Assembly (NCBI GenBank): GCA_013400975.1 | Contig: WBMZ01015464.1 | Span: forward strand, 122,328 to 186,327 | Length of the DNA stretch: 64,000 bases | Direction: 5' to 3' | Source: Atrichornis clamosus | Lineage: Eukaryota > Chordata > Aves > Passeriformes > Menuridae | Part shown: one piece after another, positions 61,833 to 64,000 of the stretch | Layout of the letters: each line of letters starts with the position of its first letter | Position numbering within the stretch: the stretch's first letter is position 1 | Made by a program: the position numbers and the translations under genes | Notes under the pieces: generated by a model | Seen by the model: the letters and a program-made list of their open reading frames with translations, nothing else | What the model was told of the DNA's origin: nothing | The model's database searches: none

Positions 61833-63639
61833 CAATAGCAACAGCTTGCACTGTGTAGTTTCCTTGCACAAAGCAGAGAATCTAACAGACAAAATTTCTA
61901 ACACCTAAGAGAGAGTAGGATCTAAGACACTTCTCTTAAGAGGACTATCCAGAAAAATTGTAAGTATTTTGAATCCCCTTGAAAGGGTTAGCATGTCATT
62001 GCACTGAAATGTTCACAAAGAAGCAGTTTAAGTTGTCAAACAGCACAATAGCACAGAAAGGAATGAACATTCTGTCGAGAAAGATAATGATTTCTGCAAG
62101 ATTATGCTGCTAAGTATAGTGAAAACAACGAGATCGAGCTTCAGTTTCTTTACTGCTGGGTTTCCAACTGATACCACCACAGATCTGCAAGGAGAGCTCG
62201 ATGAATATTTCACGAGGAAAGGGCAAAGAGTTGACTGAGGTCCATCTAAGCTGCTCTATTATTTCTACTGTGAAAGACAAGTCTTTGCAAAGTACTGAAA
62301 GTTTCAGAATATTACTTTGTGTGATTAGGGTGTTAAAATGCTTGCATTAGCTTAGTAAGTTACTAGCGGAATGTCTAAGTAGAAATGTAAAATCACATGT
62401 GGCCTTCATCAACAGAAATATGTAACATAAATACAATTCACTGTGTAACTCCAAATTTTATAGTCTATTAAATCCTTGGCTAAACACAACCGTGAGCTAA
62501 GCAAAAATAAAACACACAAAAAAATAACAACTGAGGCTGAGATCCTTCAACTGCTTACTTATAAACAAATTAAGGAAGCAAAACCCAGAGGTCATATTTT
62601 CACCTGACCTTAGAAGGTCATACAATGTGCACTTTATGCAAATATCATCCAGAATGAAAACACCAGAGCCACATCAGCTTTTTCACATATTTTTAAATCT
62701 AATTCTCACATTTATGCTATTTATTCTCACTGATATGACTGTTTAAAAAACCCCCACAACCCCTCAGTAGTCATAGGTACTTCACCTCTTCCCCAGGCTC
62801 TCACAATTAATGTTACATTCCTCCAGGAATAGCTCCAACTTCAGGAGGAAGAACTGCTACCTGTGCATTAGCTGTATGAGCATGCATGCCAACCTCTGCC
62901 TGTGTCGACAATATAACAGAACATTTTTATGCTTAAAGTAGGCTAATTGGCTTTCCAAGGCTAGTTCGTATGTCCAGAGAATAAAACAAGGAGGAAATAC
63001 TTTTAATTTTGCTCAATCTCCAAGGGCCAATCCAGTTAAAAAGCAGCATCCATCAAACTCACTTTACCATGGACTCAACAGCTGAAAAATTAGTTCTAAT
63101 GAAGCATGCTGGGCTGTAAACCATGCACAAAAACAAAACCTGTATAACCAATGCAGAGCAGCTCCTGTCAACAATGCTTCTCTAGTCACTCCAGTCATTC
63201 ATGAACAGATGTTTGCTTACAGAGCATTAATCTGCTGAAGGTTTCAATTTCTGTACTGAAGCTGGACGGAAGTGGCTGTCACCATTAAGAGGCGAATTTA
63301 CTGACACTTTGAAGGAATCCCACGGTTTAACCCTTGCTTTTAAGGCACTGTCTTCTCTAAGAAAAAATAATATTTTGGTTCATCAGGGAGACATTTTTAA
63401 CAGCAAACTGAAGTGCCAGGACTTAATAAGCATTTGAGCAATTTTGCCCCATTTTAGAATGACATTACATATTTTAGAAAAAAAAATAAAATCATCATTA
63501 AATTATAGTAACTCTGCTTCAGCCTGTCATTTCCAGATACATTTAGCAACCGACACGCTTTATGCCCCTTGAAAGAGAAAGCTTGTCAGGAAAAGCCAAA
63601 CATACAGGACACCGTAACTTCTTGTGGCACAGCCCTGAG

Positions 63640-64000
63640 CCCTCTCCCTCTCCCAGCTGCGGCGCCGCGGAACTCCACGGAAACGCGGGGCCCCCCGCCC
63701 GGAGCCGCCACACCTCCGCGGGGCCCCCGCCGAAGGACAAAACCGAACCCGCCGCGGCGGGACGAGCTGAGGGAGCCGCGGGGCTTCACCCCTGCCCTGC
63801 CCCGCCCGGCCGAGCCCGGCCCCGCCGCCCTTCCCCGAGGGGGAAGGGGAAAGACGGCGCTGCCCCGACAGGCCCCGGCCGCCGCAGCCCCCCGGGGGAA
63901 GCGCCGAGGGGTCCCCGGCGCCCTTTCGCGGCCAGGCCCGGCAGGGAACGAACCGCCCCCCGCCGTCTCTTACCTGCGGGCTGCGCGGGGGGCGGCGGGG
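63640..64000 (-). promoter_or_regulatory. AFTPH: CpG island at the AFTPH promoter
   Basis: Base composition switches abruptly at about 63640 to very GC- and CpG-rich sequence that continues to the window edge. It covers the start of intron 1 and exon 1. No TATA box is visible, as expected for a housekeeping CpG-island promoter. The transcription start lies at or beyond the right edge. Confidence 0.85.
63974..64000 (-). other. AFTPH: AFTPH exon 1, non-coding, cut by the window edge
   Basis: The minus strand reads CCCGCAG/GTAAGAG, a near-consensus donor within the CpG island. No ATG is present in the visible 27 nt. The assignment is by position and donor strength; the 5' end is outside the window. 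Confidence 0.65.

Larger units (their letters stand above)
54955..63973 (-). other. AFTPH: AFTPH intron 1
   Basis: About 9.0 kb between the non-coding first exon (donor GTAAGA) and exon 2 (acceptor TTACAG). Mostly AT-rich with its first 330 nt inside the CpG island. It holds a short 18-bp-period duplication at 58512-58541 and a (TG)7 repeat at 61819-61832. I cannot exclude an alternative 5' exon inside it. Confidence 0.85.

Noticed and set aside
1..64000. CRISPR arrays, bacterial operons, insertion sequences, tRNA or rRNA genes
   Set aside because: I looked for regularly spaced repeats, transposase-like frames and tRNA T-loop signatures and saw none. The window is vertebrate nuclear DNA.
1..64000. 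CR1 LINE or other dispersed avian repeats
   Set aside because: No recognisable CR1 3' tail (repeated ATTCTATG-type units) or conserved CR1 segment was seen by eye. Old diverged copies cannot be excluded without a repeat search.

Overview
This is vertebrate nuclear DNA, most likely from a bird. It holds one multi-exon gene with GT-AG introns, CpG islands, AT-rich 3' untranslated regions and simple repeats. I saw no prokaryotic gene organisation. The bird call rests on compact introns, very few recognisable dispersed repeats (no Alu- or L1-like sequence seen by eye) and an aftiphilin gene that looks sauropsid. It is an inference, not a proof.

The main gene is AFTPH (aftiphilin) on the minus strand. 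It runs from a CpG-island first exon at the right edge (donor at 63974/63973) to its stop codon at 23003. I could join nine coding exons with consistent phases and canonical GT/AG borders into an 878-residue protein. The large second exon (588 codons) carries the acidic phenylalanine and WxxF motifs that bind AP-1 and AP-2 ear domains. Exons 3 and 4 carry the conserved aftiphilin core domain. Exon 8 is an 84-nt phase-symmetric exon that encodes a textbook clathrin box. The 3' UTR has a candidate poly(A) signal at 21953 and a possible distal one at 17620.

The left 3.9 kb is the 3' UTR of a plus-strand gene that ends in tandem AATAAA signals at 3837 and 3850. By synteny with the mammalian SERTAD2-AFTPH tail-to-tail pair it is very probably SERTAD2, whose coding part lies left of the window. 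Between the two 3' ends lies about 13.7-18 kb of intergenic DNA. It is GC-rich from about 3.9 to 9.5 kb, with an orphan CpG-island-like block at about 4.38-4.93 kb, and AT-richer afterwards. I recognise no protein-coding gene there.

The two genes are convergent. They are not known to act in one pathway: SERTAD2 is a transcriptional co-regulator and aftiphilin is a clathrin-coat accessory protein. I found no clear new biological system. The observations most worth checking are the clathrin-box cassette exon with weak splice sites, two overlapping minimal uORFs (TAATG) just before the AFTPH start, a dense UGUA cluster next to an AU-rich element in the SERTAD2 3' UTR, and the orphan CpG-island-like block.
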